A stretch of 64,000 nt of DNA from Pedobacter sp. ISL-64 (GCF_018613605.1 NZ_JAGGPU010000010.1:123946-187945), one strand, 5' to 3'; shown: positions 15,567 to 23,870, numbered from the stretch's first letter. Notes: generated by a model not told the origin, from the sequence alone. A program made the numbers and translations.

Positions 15567-17990
15567 ATGAAACGCTGCATCCTCCTTTTTTTTATATTTA
15601 TTTGTGCTTTTTCCCAAGCCCAGGATATTTCGAAACAGCGCCAACTGGAAGCAAAAAGAACGCTGCAAAGCCCCAAAATAGACGGTATTTTAGATGATGA
15701 GTGTTGGAATAATATTCCAATTGCTACTGATTTTATTCAGATCAGGCCAAATCCGGGAAAGATAGAAACTCATGATCGGCGTACAGAAATGAAGGTGCTT
15801 TATGATGATGTTGCGATTTATGTTTATGCCCGGATGTACGATCACCCTGACAGTGTTTCGCACGAGTTGGTTTCGAGAGATAATATTGGCAATGCCGATT
15901 TCATTTCAATTATTGTCGATCCCTTTTATGATAAGATGAATGGAAATGGCTTTTTCGTTACCGCTGCCGGTGTTCAGTTCGATGCCAAATACTCGCAGGT
16001 GGGTGATGAAGATGCAAACTGGAACGCAGTGTGGGAAAGTGCTGTTAAAATTGATGATAAAGGCTGGACCTGCGAAATGAAGATCCCTTATTCGGCCTTG
16101 CGTTTCTCTAGTAAGGATGTCCAGAACTGGGGTTTGAATTTTAGCCGCAGGATGCAACGGAAAAACCTTCAAACCTTTTGGAATTTTGTAGACCCTAAAG
16201 TAAATGGTTTTATCAATCAGGAGGGGTTGTGGATGGGAATAAAAGATGTTAAACCTCCGTTAAGATTATCTTTTTCTCCATATATTTCAGCTTATGTAAA
16301 CCATTATCCGGTTAATTTGCCCGGGGTAAAAAACACAACCTCGCGGTTTAACGGGGGGATGGATGTTAAATACGGAATCAACAATAGTTTTACGCTGGAC
16401 ATGACTTTAGTGCCCGATTTTGGGCAAGTGCAATCCGATAACCGGATACTGAACCTCACTCCTTTTGAAGTGAAATTTAATGAAAACAGACAGTTTTTTA
16501 CCGAAGGAACAGAATTGTTTAACAAAGGTGACCTGTTTTATTCGAAACGCATCGGTTCTATTCCATCCTATTATAATTACAGCGGGCTAGGCAGCAGTGA
16601 TAAAATTGTAAAAGATCAAACTGAAGCCAAGGTATTAAACGCCACAAAAATTTCAGGACGGACAGCAAAAGGCCTGGGTATTGGGATATTTAATGCCATT
16701 ACCAATAGCATGGAAACCGAGGTAGAGGATGCTCAGGGTAACCTTCGTATGGTAGAAACGCAACCGCTCACCAATTATAATATTCTGGTTTTCGATCAGT
16801 CGTTAAAAAACAACAGTTCGGCTACGTTTATCAATACAAATGTACTTAGGCAAGGCTCTGCTTACGATGCCAATGTGAGTGCGCTGCTTTTCAATTTAAA
16901 CAATAAAGGCAATAAATATTTCGTAAATGGCGGGGGCAAAATGAGCTATTTACGGGGTGAAGAATCGAGCACGGGTTATAGCTACACCTTAAGGTTTGGA
17001 AAACAGAGCGGCAATTTTACCTGGAGCTACAATCAGGTATATGCAGATGATAAATTTGATCCATCAGATATGGGTTTCTTTACCAATAACAACTTTTTAG
17101 ATCAACGGATTGGTATTGGTTATAACGTATACAAGCCAAGTAAATGGTATAATCAATTTGAAAGTTGGCTTAATCTAAATTATTCTCGCAGGGCAATACC
17201 GAGTGCTTATCAAAAAATAGGTACGAATGCAGGGTATTGGGTTCAATTTAAAAATCAATGGTCGGCAGAGTTTGATTTAAGTGTAGATAGAAAAGGGAAC
17301 GACTTTTACGAAGCCCGAAATGGACAAATGTATCAGGCGCCAGGAAATTTTGGTGTTGCCTTGTATATAAATCCCAACCGCGCCAAGGCCTATAATTTTG
17401 GTGGAAATGTGCGCTATTTTGAACAGCATCTTTTCGGCGGTAAACAGTATAACTTTTACTTTTTCCAGAACCTGAGGTTAAATGATAAGATTGCTTTTGG
17501 TTTAGACCTAAACTTTAACCCAAACTACGATTATGTAAACTGGGTAACCGCACAAGGTGATAAAGCTATTTTCTCTAAATACGACCGCAGAACGGTAGAA
17601 AACTCATTTGATGCTAAATATACCTTTACCAACTTAATGGGGCTGACCGTTGTACTAAGACATTATTGGAGTGATAGAAGAAATAAAGAATTTTACCTGC
17701 TTCAGCCTGATGGCCATTTAACCGATTATCAAGGGCCAACATTAACCGCGATGGATAGAAACTATAATGTGTTTAATATTGATTTGATTTATACCTGGCA
17801 ATTTGCACCAGGTAGCACCCTTTCAGTTTCGTATAAAGACGCTGCTGAAACTTACGATACCTATTATACGCAACGTTATAATAAAAACCTGAGTGGAATT
17901 TTGAATGCCCCTCAGAATAACAGCCTCTCTGTAAAGGTTTTATATTATGTTGATTACCTCGATTTAAAGAAAAAAAGGAAAAAGGTTTAA
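15567..17990 (+). CDS. DUF5916 outer-membrane protein with CBM9-like N-terminal domain
   Basis: 807 residues. Signal peptide MKRCILLFFIFICAFSQAQ. Residues about 30-220 are a family-9 carbohydrate-binding-like module (SPKIDGILDDECWNNIPIATDF, then YDDVAIYVYARMYD and WTCEMKIPYSALRF). The rest matches DUF5916, with many amphipathic strands typical of an outer-membrane beta-barrel (for example LRFGKQSGNFTWSYNQVYAD and FNIDLIYTWQFAPGSTLSVSYK). Function unknown; the fold suggests a surface protein that may bind glycans or metals. Single gene, ended by a REP-like palindrome. Confidence 0.9.
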   Translation: MKRCILLFFIFICAFSQAQDISKQRQLEAKRTLQSPKIDGILDDECWNNIPIATDFIQIRPNPGKIETHDRRTEMKVLYDDVAIYVYARMYDHPDSVSHELVSRDNIGNADFISIIVDPFYDKMNGNGFFVTAAGVQFDAKYSQVGDEDANWNAVWESAVKIDDKGWTCEMKIPYSALRFSSKDVQNWGLNFSRRMQRKNLQTFWNFVDPKVNGFINQEGLWMGIKDVKPPLRLSFSPYISAYVNHYPVNLPGVKNTTSRFNGGMDVKYGINNSFTLDMTLVPDFGQVQSDNRILNLTPFEVKFNENRQFFTEGTELFNKGDLFYSKRIGSIPSYYNYSGLGSSDKIVKDQTEAKVLNATKISGRTAKGLGIGIFNAITNSMETEVEDAQGNLRMVETQPLTNYNILVFDQSLKNNSSATFINTNVLRQGSAYDANVSALLFNLNNKGNKYFVNGGGKMSYLRGEESSTGYSYTLRFGKQSGNFTWSYNQVYADDKFDPSDMGFFTNNNFLDQRIGIGYNVYKPSKWYNQFESWLNLNYSRRAIPSAYQKIGTNAGYWVQFKNQWSAEFDLSVDRKGNDFYEARNGQMYQAPGNFGVALYINPNRAKAYNFGGNVRYFEQHLFGGKQYNFYFFQNLRLNDKIAFGLDLNFNPNYDYVNWVTAQGDKAIFSKYDRRTVENSFDAKYTFTNLMGLTVVLRHYWSDRRNKEFYLLQPDGHLTDYQGPTLTAMDRNYNVFNIDLIYTWQFAPGSTLSVSYKDAAETYDTYYTQRYNKNLSGILNAPQNNSLSVKVLYYVDYLDLKKKRKKV

Positions 17991-17999
17991 ACCCCTTTT

Positions 18000-18065
18000 C
18001 GTCATGCTGAATTTATTTCAGCATCTTTCTTGTAATTAAGACCCTGAAATAAATTCAGGGTGACG
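18000..18065. repeat. REP-like palindrome between convergent genes
   Basis: CGTCATGCTGAATTTATTTCAG is mirrored by CTGAAATAAATTCAGGGTGACG with one bulge, giving a long hairpin directly after the DUF5916 stop. It sits between convergent DUF5916 and araC genes and probably terminates both. Confidence 0.75.
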
Positions 18066-18076
18066 ATCCCTTTGAG

Positions 18077-18126
18077 ACTAAAGACTTTGAATTCACAACT
18101 AAAAACTCTCAACTCCAAACTAAACT
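18077..18126. repeat. Heptamer-phased ACTNNNN tract
   Basis: ACT (once ATT) recurs at 18077, 18084, 18091, 18098, 18105, 18112 and 18119, a strict 7-nt period over seven units, ending at the araC stop codon. Same class as the tract at ffh. Confidence 0.7.
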
Positions 18127-19114
18127 AACGTGCTTTACCAGGGCTTACGCCGAATTTTTTACTAAAAGCACTGCTGAAATGCTGTACCGAAGAATAGCCC
18201 AGCTCGTCGGAAATATTCTTGATATTTTTGCTGCTATCGGCCAGGAGTTCTTTAGCCCGCATTAATTTATAATCGCTTAAATAGCCAAAAACGGTGTTTT
18301 TGAAAACTTCTTTAAAGCCATGCTTCAGTTTAAATTCGTTTATGCCTGCAACCTTTGCCAATTCGGTTAAACATGGGGGATGGCTGGCATTGGCCAACAG
18401 GTATTCTCGTGCATAATAAATGCGGTCTTTATCGTAAGCCGATTTAATGGTAGAGGTATCGGTTTTTTTTGCTGCAAGTTCAAAAGCCTGGGCTTGTAAT
18501 GCCAAAAGTTCAAGGCATTTAGACTGCAGAAACAAGAGCTTTAATCCACCGGTAAACTGGCAGTTCATAATATCATTTATACAACTGTGCATGGCTAAGC
18601 TGATGGGCAGGTTTTCTGATGAAAGCTCTACCGAACGGTTGTTCATGATTTTGTCGGCAAAGTTTTTTAGCAAAGTGCTGCTTTCGCCAGTTAAATCAAC
18701 AAAACGTGATCTTTCGAAATTTACCTCGAAAAATTTATGCGGACCTCCTACCGAAAATTCTGCCATCCCATCAAAATCAGGACTGTAAATAATATTGTGC
18801 TGATTGGCTTTGATATCCAGGCGTTTGTTGGTGAGGTAATTTTCCATAATGCCGCCGCCTGTAATTGAAAAATGAAGCTCAACCATATCGGGCTCATCAA
18901 AAGATTTAATGCGCAGGCGGCTCTTTTTCACAAGCATATCGCCGTAAACAATGTAAATACCCGAAAAAGCGATCTCCACAATCTCTGCATCGCCAAAGGG
19001 AAAGCTGTATTTGTCCCTTCTTTCGGTTACCAGTGCCTGATTAAATTCGTTATTGTCGAACTTGTTACCAACAATATAGTATTTATCGTCACCATCGTAA
19101 ATGTTTAAAGCCAT
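18125..19114 (-). CDS. AraC family transcriptional regulator
   Basis: 329 residues. The N-terminal part (about 1-200) is a sensor region with PchR-like wording (FSITGGGIMENYLTNKRLDIKANQHNIIYSPDF). The C-terminal 100 residues hold two helix-turn-helix motifs (CLTELAKVAGINEFKLKHGFKEVF and KNISDELGYSSVQHFSSAFSKKFGVSPGKAR). PchR-type regulators respond to siderophores, and the divergent neighbour encodes a siderophore-interacting flavoprotein, so iron control is a reasonable inference. Two 17-bp direct repeats 21 bp apart lie directly upstream of its start and probably bind this protein. Confidence 0.93.
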   Translation of the reverse strand: MALNIYDGDDKYYIVGNKFDNNEFNQALVTERRDKYSFPFGDAEIVEIAFSGIYIVYGDMLVKKSRLRIKSFDEPDMVELHFSITGGGIMENYLTNKRLDIKANQHNIIYSPDFDGMAEFSVGGPHKFFEVNFERSRFVDLTGESSTLLKNFADKIMNNRSVELSSENLPISLAMHSCINDIMNCQFTGGLKLLFLQSKCLELLALQAQAFELAAKKTDTSTIKSAYDKDRIYYAREYLLANASHPPCLTELAKVAGINEFKLKHGFKEVFKNTVFGYLSDYKLMRAKELLADSSKNIKNISDELGYSSVQHFSSAFSKKFGVSPGKAR

Positions 19115-19116
19115 AA

Positions 19117-19154
19117 AATCCTTTTGATATAAACTTTAATCCTTTTGGTATAAA
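19117..19154. promoter_or_regulatory. Tandem direct-repeat operator for the AraC-type regulator
   Basis: AATCCTTTTGATATAAA (19117-19133) and AATCCTTTTGGTATAAA (19138-19154) differ at one base and are separated by 4 bp, giving a 21-bp centre spacing. This is the same geometry (17-bp half-sites, 21-bp period) as the araI1-araI2 sites of E. coli AraC. The first copy is 2 bp from the araC start codon and the second ends about where the -33 element of the divergent gene should be. Confidence 0.75.
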
Positions 19155-19175
19155 AAGATGCGTTTGTTAGACAAC

Positions 19176-19183
19176 TACTTTTG
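19176..19183 (+). promoter_or_regulatory. -7 box of the siderophore-interacting gene
   Basis: TACTTTTG matches TAnnTTTG. No TTTG exists at the 19-nt spacing; instead the AraC-type repeat ends at 19154, where a -33 box would start. This is the arrangement expected for activator-dependent transcription. Confidence 0.55.
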
Positions 19184-19210
19184 TTCAAAGTTACTAAACA
19201 AAAGAATACG

Positions 19211-19942
19211 ATGCCAAAATTACCATCATGGCTGGCCAACACAATGGAAAAAGTGATCAGCAATAAAATATATCAGGTAGAAGTTGTAGAAACTAAAATG
19301 TTAAGCAGCAACTTAAAGTGCGTTACCTTTAAAGGCGATTTTTTCGATGCCAAATTTATTCCTGGAATGGAAGTGCTGTTTAGGGTTAACTCAAACGAGT
19401 ACCGACATTATACCCTATCTGCCTTTGATCAAATGAACGAAACCTGCGAGGTTATCTTTTATTTAAACAGACAAGGGCCAGGGCACAGTCTTGCCGTGAA
19501 CATTCAGAAAGGAGACACTTTAAAGCTTATTCTAGACCGTGCGCGGATTAAATACAAGGAAGAATCTAATCAGCATTTCTTTTTTGGCGATGAAACCAGC
19601 CTGGGTTTGTACGAATCGCTTGGGAAAAAAGTGGTAGATGAGGATGTGGAATATTTTGGCATTTTAGAGCTGCAGGAAGAAAATCTTTGCGCTGCAGAAC
19701 AGCTAAACTTGTTGATCGATGTGGTGCCTTCTGATGTGGATACTCCTGCTAAAAATGCGATCAACTGGATGGAAAATATGCACCCGATGTGCTGGGAAAT
19801 GTGGCAAAATGCTACTTTTTACCTAACAGGAAGAGCAAAATCCATACAGCTGTTTAAAAGGTACCTAAAGCAAAGGGGAGTAAGCTTTAGGCAGATTATT
19901 ACTATGCCCTATTGGGAAATTGGTAAAGTTGGCGGTGGATAA
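19211..19942 (+). CDS. Siderophore-interacting protein (FAD-dependent)
   Basis: About 243 residues. Resembles the SIP/ViuB family of flavin reductases that release iron from siderophores in the cytoplasm. The FAD-binding block is EYRHYTLSAFDQMNETCEVIFYLNRQGPGHSLAVNIQKGD (family pattern R-x-Y-T, then GPGS-like). The NAD(P)H domain follows (FFFGDETSLGLYESL). The C-terminus ends in PYWEIGKVGGG, close to the family's W-x-x-G-K-x-G signature. The frame is open to a TTG at 19181, but the ATG at 19211 is preferred because the -7 box lies between them. Divergent from the AraC-type regulator. Confidence 0.88.
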   Translation: MPKLPSWLANTMEKVISNKIYQVEVVETKMLSSNLKCVTFKGDFFDAKFIPGMEVLFRVNSNEYRHYTLSAFDQMNETCEVIFYLNRQGPGHSLAVNIQKGDTLKLILDRARIKYKEESNQHFFFGDETSLGLYESLGKKVVDEDVEYFGILELQEENLCAAEQLNLLIDVVPSDVDTPAKNAINWMENMHPMCWEMWQNATFYLTGRAKSIQLFKRYLKQRGVSFRQIITMPYWEIGKVGGG

Positions 19943-19949
19943 TATTAAG

Positions 19950-20972
19950 CTACCTCGGGAATGTAAAACCGAAGCCCAAGGCCAATGTTTGATTAGCTTG
20001 TATTTTGTTCGTGCCTGTATCTTTATCGAACAGGACTACTCCAGTTAAACTCGTGTTCATAAAGCGATTGATTTTTGCCGTTAATGCAACATCTAAGCGA
20101 TGATCAATCTTACTCATCTTAAAATCCTCATACGGAACAAACATCTGATATCGGGCCTTAAGATTGGTGTTTGTAAATATATCTTTATCAAATGCGCTTA
20201 CCACTTGAAAAGCCAATTCGTTACGTATCTTTTTACCTAAATTGACACCATAAACGCTAGATTTTAGTGGTTTGGTTGGATCTGGATCAAGGAAAAGTTT
20301 CTCGTCTAAAACAAAAGTTTGGCGTGCAGTACCTGTACCGATACGGGTAGAAAAATATTTAACCGGCTTGTACTCGAAACCGATAGATTCTGTTAAGTAA
20401 CCTGGGCCCATAAATTTTGAAATTAGGGTTGCGGTTTCTTGGCCGTTTGTGATGCTGTAAGAATAACCGTCATCAAATTGGGATTCAAAACTTAACGATC
20501 CAAAGAAAAACCAGCTTTTAGATAATTGAAAGGAAGCCTTATTATCCCAAAAAATACGGTCGTTGGTTTTCTTTTGTAATTGATCTTTGTTTTTTATTTT
20601 GCCATACTGCAAAACAAGTTCGCTTATATAGCTATAGCTGTTTTTGTTGTATTCTGCTTTCCAGTTTACCAAACCGCCAACAGCAACAGAATTGGTACCT
20701 CCGCCCTTCCAGTTGTTGCTAAATTGTGCCTGATTTACATTGATGCCGATATTCGTTCTGGTTTTCCAGTAATTAATCTTTGCATTTACAACCAAGGGCT
20801 TTATTTTTACAGGCTCAAAGTTTAACGGTCCTTGTCTGCTCGGCAAAGGACTACGCTTTAACTTTATATTCAGGTCTTTTGTATTGATCGGGATAGTATC
20901 AATTTCCTGTGAATATAATTTGGTAGAGCAGAAACTTAGAATCAGGATTATGGCAGCTAAACAGTTCTTCAT
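19950..20972 (-). CDS. DUF3078 domain-containing secreted protein
   Basis: 340 residues. Signal peptide MKNCLAAIILILSFCSTKLYSQ. The DUF3078 pattern is visible (WKTRTNIGINVNQAQFSNNWKGGGTNSVAVGGLVNWKAEY, then YISELVLQYGKIK and NKASFQLSKSWFFFGSLSFESQFDDGY). The regular alternation of strands and the terminal FGFTFPR suggest an outer-membrane beta-barrel. Function not known for the family. Its 3' end is only 8 bp from the convergent SIP gene, with no terminator between. Confidence 0.88.
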   Translation of the reverse strand: MKNCLAAIILILSFCSTKLYSQEIDTIPINTKDLNIKLKRSPLPSRQGPLNFEPVKIKPLVVNAKINYWKTRTNIGINVNQAQFSNNWKGGGTNSVAVGGLVNWKAEYNKNSYSYISELVLQYGKIKNKDQLQKKTNDRIFWDNKASFQLSKSWFFFGSLSFESQFDDGYSYSITNGQETATLISKFMGPGYLTESIGFEYKPVKYFSTRIGTGTARQTFVLDEKLFLDPDPTKPLKSSVYGVNLGKKIRNELAFQVVSAFDKDIFTNTNLKARYQMFVPYEDFKMSKIDHRLDVALTAKINRFMNTSLTGVVLFDKDTGTNKIQANQTLALGFGFTFPR

Positions 20973-21066
20973 TACCTACAAAGAAAAAGAAAAATTTTAG
21001 AGATAAAAAGCATTTAACAAAATGATTGTCAGATTGACAATTGAATTGGAGGTGAAAACTATTATT

Positions 21067-21390
21067 TCAGATCTTTTTAAACCAGCCGTACCAATTACCC
21101 TTTTTTAGGTAATTTAGGTCGGCTTCATGATCATAGGCTTCCTTTTCAAAAACGATGTTACGGTAGGCTAAATCGTGGTTCCGGCATTTAATAAGATTAA
21201 GCAGGTAATTAACCAGATATAAAATATAAAAAGGGAAAATAAGCAATTCTAATTGCTGGCGTAAATGGATTTTTTCGTGGTTAATAATGATTGGATCACT
21301 TTTAAACCGCGGCGATTTTAACAGGATAAATGGAAAGATTGCCATGCCCGCTGCCGGAAGTTTTTTAACGATGATAATTGGCGCTTTCAC
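21067..21390 (-). CDS. Small HEXXH membrane protein (putative minimal gluzincin)
   Basis: 107 residues. A zinc-peptidase-like motif H38-E39-K-I-H42 is followed about 40 residues later by FEKEAYDHEADLNYL, whose Glu84 could be the third ligand as in gluzincins. A hydrophobic stretch (LLIFPFYILYLVNYLLNLI) between them can span the membrane. The start is GTG at 21390, and its GTGA overlaps the TGA of the upstream gene, so the two are translationally coupled. It resembles the core of M56-type membrane peptidases without their sensor parts. No known name; activity is inferred only from the motif. Confidence 0.8.
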   Translation of the reverse strand: MKAPIIIVKKLPAAGMAIFPFILLKSPRFKSDPIIINHEKIHLRQQLELLIFPFYILYLVNYLLNLIKCRNHDLAYRNIVFEKEAYDHEADLNYLKKGNWYGWFKKI

Positions 21391-22139
21391 AGCTTATCTA
21401 TGGTTATTTTAGGCAATGTAGGCAATTGTAAGGCTTTAGGATTTAACCTGTAGCTTTTATAGGCATTCCTGATAAAAAGATTAAAGGCATAATCTGTTGC
21501 CTCTAACACAAACTGATAGGTTGGGCGATATTGCTGCATAAAATCAGTCAGTTCATCATCTTTTATCCCCAATACCTGGCTAACCAGGCTGGCGCTGAAA
21601 CGATAATCGATCAAGTCTTCACGATAATCTTTTTCGAGGATTTTTTGAAGGTGACGCGCATTTCTTCCTTGCTTGCTTAACAGATTATAGATCGCATCGA
21701 TACCTAAACCAACACCGCCGTTACCTAAATTCAATAAATCTTTACTACTTCCTTTCATGGTTTGGTAACGATATTCCTGAACATTTTTTTCGTATTGCTG
21801 CTGCGGACTTAATCTTTTTTGTTGAATAAGTACATCACGCAGTCTTATGCCCAACGATCTGAGTTGAAAGTATGCGGCAGTTTGTCCCTTAAAAACAATA
21901 GTATCTACTCCATAGCCCGATAAAGCTGCAACTAAGGTGTCACCAGGCAGCGCAAAGGTGCTAAACTCACCTTTCGTATTGTTGTATAAACCATCACCTG
22001 TACGGATGTTATAAATATAAACCTTGGCCAAACGCTGCTTTGTTTCTTTATCAATAACAATTCCCTGCACAGGTTTATTCTGTGCATGAAGCAACGTAGA
22101 GAAGCCGAAAGCAAGTATAAAGGGAATAAAAAATTTCAT
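21387..22139 (-). CDS. Carboxypeptidase-regulatory-like domain protein
   Basis: 250 residues. Signal peptide MKFFIPFILAFGFSTLLHAQ, then a CarboxypepD_reg-like beta-sandwich at about residues 21-95 (KPVQGIVIDKETKQRLAKVYIYNIRTGDGLYNNTKGEFSTFALPGDTLVAAL). The C-terminal part (about 100-250) is charged and helical, with no recognised family (LSPQQQYEKNVQEYRYQTMKGSSKDLLNL). Exported to the periplasm. It is the first gene of a two-gene unit with the small HEXXH protein. Confidence 0.85.
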   Translation of the reverse strand: MKFFIPFILAFGFSTLLHAQNKPVQGIVIDKETKQRLAKVYIYNIRTGDGLYNNTKGEFSTFALPGDTLVAALSGYGVDTIVFKGQTAAYFQLRSLGIRLRDVLIQQKRLSPQQQYEKNVQEYRYQTMKGSSKDLLNLGNGGVGLGIDAIYNLLSKQGRNARHLQKILEKDYREDLIDYRFSASLVSQVLGIKDDELTDFMQQYRPTYQFVLEATDYAFNLFIRNAYKSYRLNPKALQLPTLPKITIDKL

Positions 22140-22187
22140 TAAGCTACAAAACTACAAATATCTGGCAGGCTAGGCTTGTACTTAACA

Positions 22188-23030
22188 TTATTTAACCTTA
22201 AGTATCTGACCCAGTTTAATGGCGTCGGTACCCATTTCGTTCAGCATTTTTAACTGATCAACCGTTAAATTAAAACGTTTTGCAATATTGTAGAGTGTAT
22301 CTCCTTTAACAACGGTATAAGTACCATCGGCAAGAATGGGTTTAGCTGCTGCAGGGGGAGGGGGCACTGGTGTAAATTTAGCCTTTTCCTGCGGGATATT
22401 CTGATTGATTTCTGAAAAGACACGGTCCTCCCTGGCAATCTTTTGCTTTTCGCTTTCCGGTTGATCGTATTGGTAAAGCTGGTATTTTTCGATGGTATTG
22501 ATCAATAAATCTGGATATTTTGGATTGGTGGCATATCCGGCTGTTTTTAATCCCTGCGCCCAACTTTTGTAATCGTTCTTATCCAACTGGAAAAGGAAGC
22601 TATAACGTTTGCGCTTTAAAAACTCAGAGTGATCCCTGAAAGATTCGCGGGCATCCTTATACACCCTAAAACAGTCGTTTTTTTGATCATCGTCCCGGAA
22701 GTAGTTTTTTCCCTTCCAGTCTAATGTACATTTAATACCAAAATGATTGTTGGCGTATTTAGCCAGGTCGCTATTTCCACTGCCCGATTCTAAAATTCCC
22801 TGCGCCAATGTAATACTTGCAGGGATTCCGTTTGCATTCATTTCTTCAACTGCCACTCCTTTAAACTCATCAATGTAACTTAAAGTATTGTAACTTTTGT
22901 ACGAATTGTTGTTGGCTTTGTTGGCTGCTTTTTCTATTTGCTTGTTGTTTTTAGAAAATTTCCGCGTACCGCAAGAGCTAAAAAATATGAGGGTTGCTGC
23001 TATAAGGATGTAATGGCTGAATGAACGCAT
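22188..23030 (-). CDS. Glucosaminidase-LysM lipoprotein
   Basis: 280 residues. The lipoprotein signal ends FFSSC, with Cys20. The glucosaminidase domain (FlgJ/LytG type, about residues 50-195) has the catalytic-type Glu81 in GILESGSGNSDLAKYANNHFGIKC. The C-terminal LysM is at about 236-280 (YTVVKGDTLYNIAKRFNLTVDQLKMLN). It would cut the glycan strand of peptidoglycan while anchored in the envelope. A proline/alanine linker (TPVPPPPAAAKP) joins the domains. A paralogue lies immediately upstream. Confidence 0.93.
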   Translation of the reverse strand: MRSFSHYILIAATLIFFSSCGTRKFSKNNKQIEKAANKANNNSYKSYNTLSYIDEFKGVAVEEMNANGIPASITLAQGILESGSGNSDLAKYANNHFGIKCTLDWKGKNYFRDDDQKNDCFRVYKDARESFRDHSEFLKRKRYSFLFQLDKNDYKSWAQGLKTAGYATNPKYPDLLINTIEKYQLYQYDQPESEKQKIAREDRVFSEINQNIPQEKAKFTPVPPPPAAAKPILADGTYTVVKGDTLYNIAKRFNLTVDQLKMLNEMGTDAIKLGQILKVK

Positions 23031-23065
23031 TGATGTTATGATTTGTTTAATCGGTTAATTGTTGG

Positions 23066-23080
23066 AATTGGTTAACTGTA
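23066..23080. repeat. 15-bp direct repeat, downstream copy
   Basis: AATTGGTTAACTGTA occurs here and again at 23814-23828, on either side of the glucosaminidase gene 23115-23792. A partial copy (GGTTAACTGTAC) is also at 23793. Confidence 0.7.
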
Positions 23081-23090
23081 TGGCTTTATC

Positions 23091-23125
23091 GACTTTGGAC
23101 TCATGGCCCCGGACTCAAAGCTTCA
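23091..23125. repeat. Heptamer-phased GACTNNN tract
   Basis: GACTTTG, GACTCAT, GGCCCCG, GACTCAA, AGCTTCA run in strict 7-nt phase and overlap the 3' end of the glucosaminidase gene. Same unit type as at 4179. Confidence 0.55.
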
Positions 23126-23792
23126 ACTTCTGTCCTGGTTTTAAGTTCGCTTTTTTTATGCCGTTTTTTTGCATCAGGGCTTTAACGGTGGTGCCTTTCT
23201 TTTTTGCAATTATACTTAGGTTGTCTCCAGATTTTACGGTATAAGTTTTGGCTGTTCTTCTGCTTTTGCTACGGTGGTGAACTGGCGCTGCATAAACAGG
23301 CTCTTCATATCCTTCTGGCCTTTCATCATATTGGTAGAGTTCGTATTTTTTAATTAAGCCAATTACCTGGCTGGCCCAGCTTCTACTGCTGGCATAACCG
23401 CAACGGCGGATTCCGTAAGCCCAGCCTTTGTAATCGTATTGATCGTATTTTTCAAAAAGATTATTAAAAGGCTTGCGGGTTTCCATAATTTCTACAAAAT
23501 GGCTGTAAGATTCATCCGCATTTAAATAATCGCGATAGGATGAACGGATTTCCGCATTGTTATTCGGGCCTTTTACTCCAAAATGATTATTAAGGTGTTG
23601 TGCGATTTTACTGTTTCCTGCAGCCGATTCGTGTATGGCAACAGCTAAAATAACGCTGGCCGGAATTTTATGATCGTGCATTAAACCCTGTGCATATTCT
23701 ACATGCTCTGCAATATATTCTTCCGTATCTTGCGCTCTTGCAACAATCCCTGTTAAAAGGAGCAGACAAAAAGTAAAGATTTTTTTAGTCAT
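23115..23792 (-). CDS. Glucosaminidase-LysM protein, secreted paralogue
   Basis: 225 residues. Signal peptide MTKKIFTFCLLLLTGIVARA. Glucosaminidase domain with Glu55 in VAIHESAAGNSKIAQHLNNHFGVKG, then a basic linker (HHRSKSRRTAK) and one LysM at about 182-225 (YTVKSGDNLSIIAKKKGTTVKALMQKNG). Same domain order as the lipoprotein downstream, but without a lipobox, so it is probably free in the periplasm. The pair likely arose by tandem duplication. The gene is bracketed by a 15-bp direct repeat, and its stop codon lies in a heptamer-phased tract. Confidence 0.93.
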   Translation of the reverse strand: MTKKIFTFCLLLLTGIVARAQDTEEYIAEHVEYAQGLMHDHKIPASVILAVAIHESAAGNSKIAQHLNNHFGVKGPNNNAEIRSSYRDYLNADESYSHFVEIMETRKPFNNLFEKYDQYDYKGWAYGIRRCGYASSRSWASQVIGLIKKYELYQYDERPEGYEEPVYAAPVHHRSKSRRTAKTYTVKSGDNLSIIAKKKGTTVKALMQKNGIKKANLKPGQKLKL

Positions 23793-23868
23793 GGTTAACT
23801 GTACAAATTGTTTAATTGGTTAACTGTACGATTAACCGATTAAAACAATTAACCGATTAACCACTATA
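23793..23868. repeat. Short tandem and inverted repeats (GGTTAACTGTAC / ATTAACCGATTAA)
   Basis: GGTTAACTGTAC is present at 23793 and 23818, 25 bp apart. ATTAACCGATTAA is present at 23831 and 23848, 17 bp apart. GGTTAA and TTAACC can pair, so the tract can also fold. It covers the whole gap between the O-methyltransferase stop and the glucosaminidase start, so the promoter of the latter must lie in it or in the upstream gene. It includes the upstream 15-bp repeat copy (23814-23828). Confidence 0.7.
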
Positions 23869-23870
23869 TG

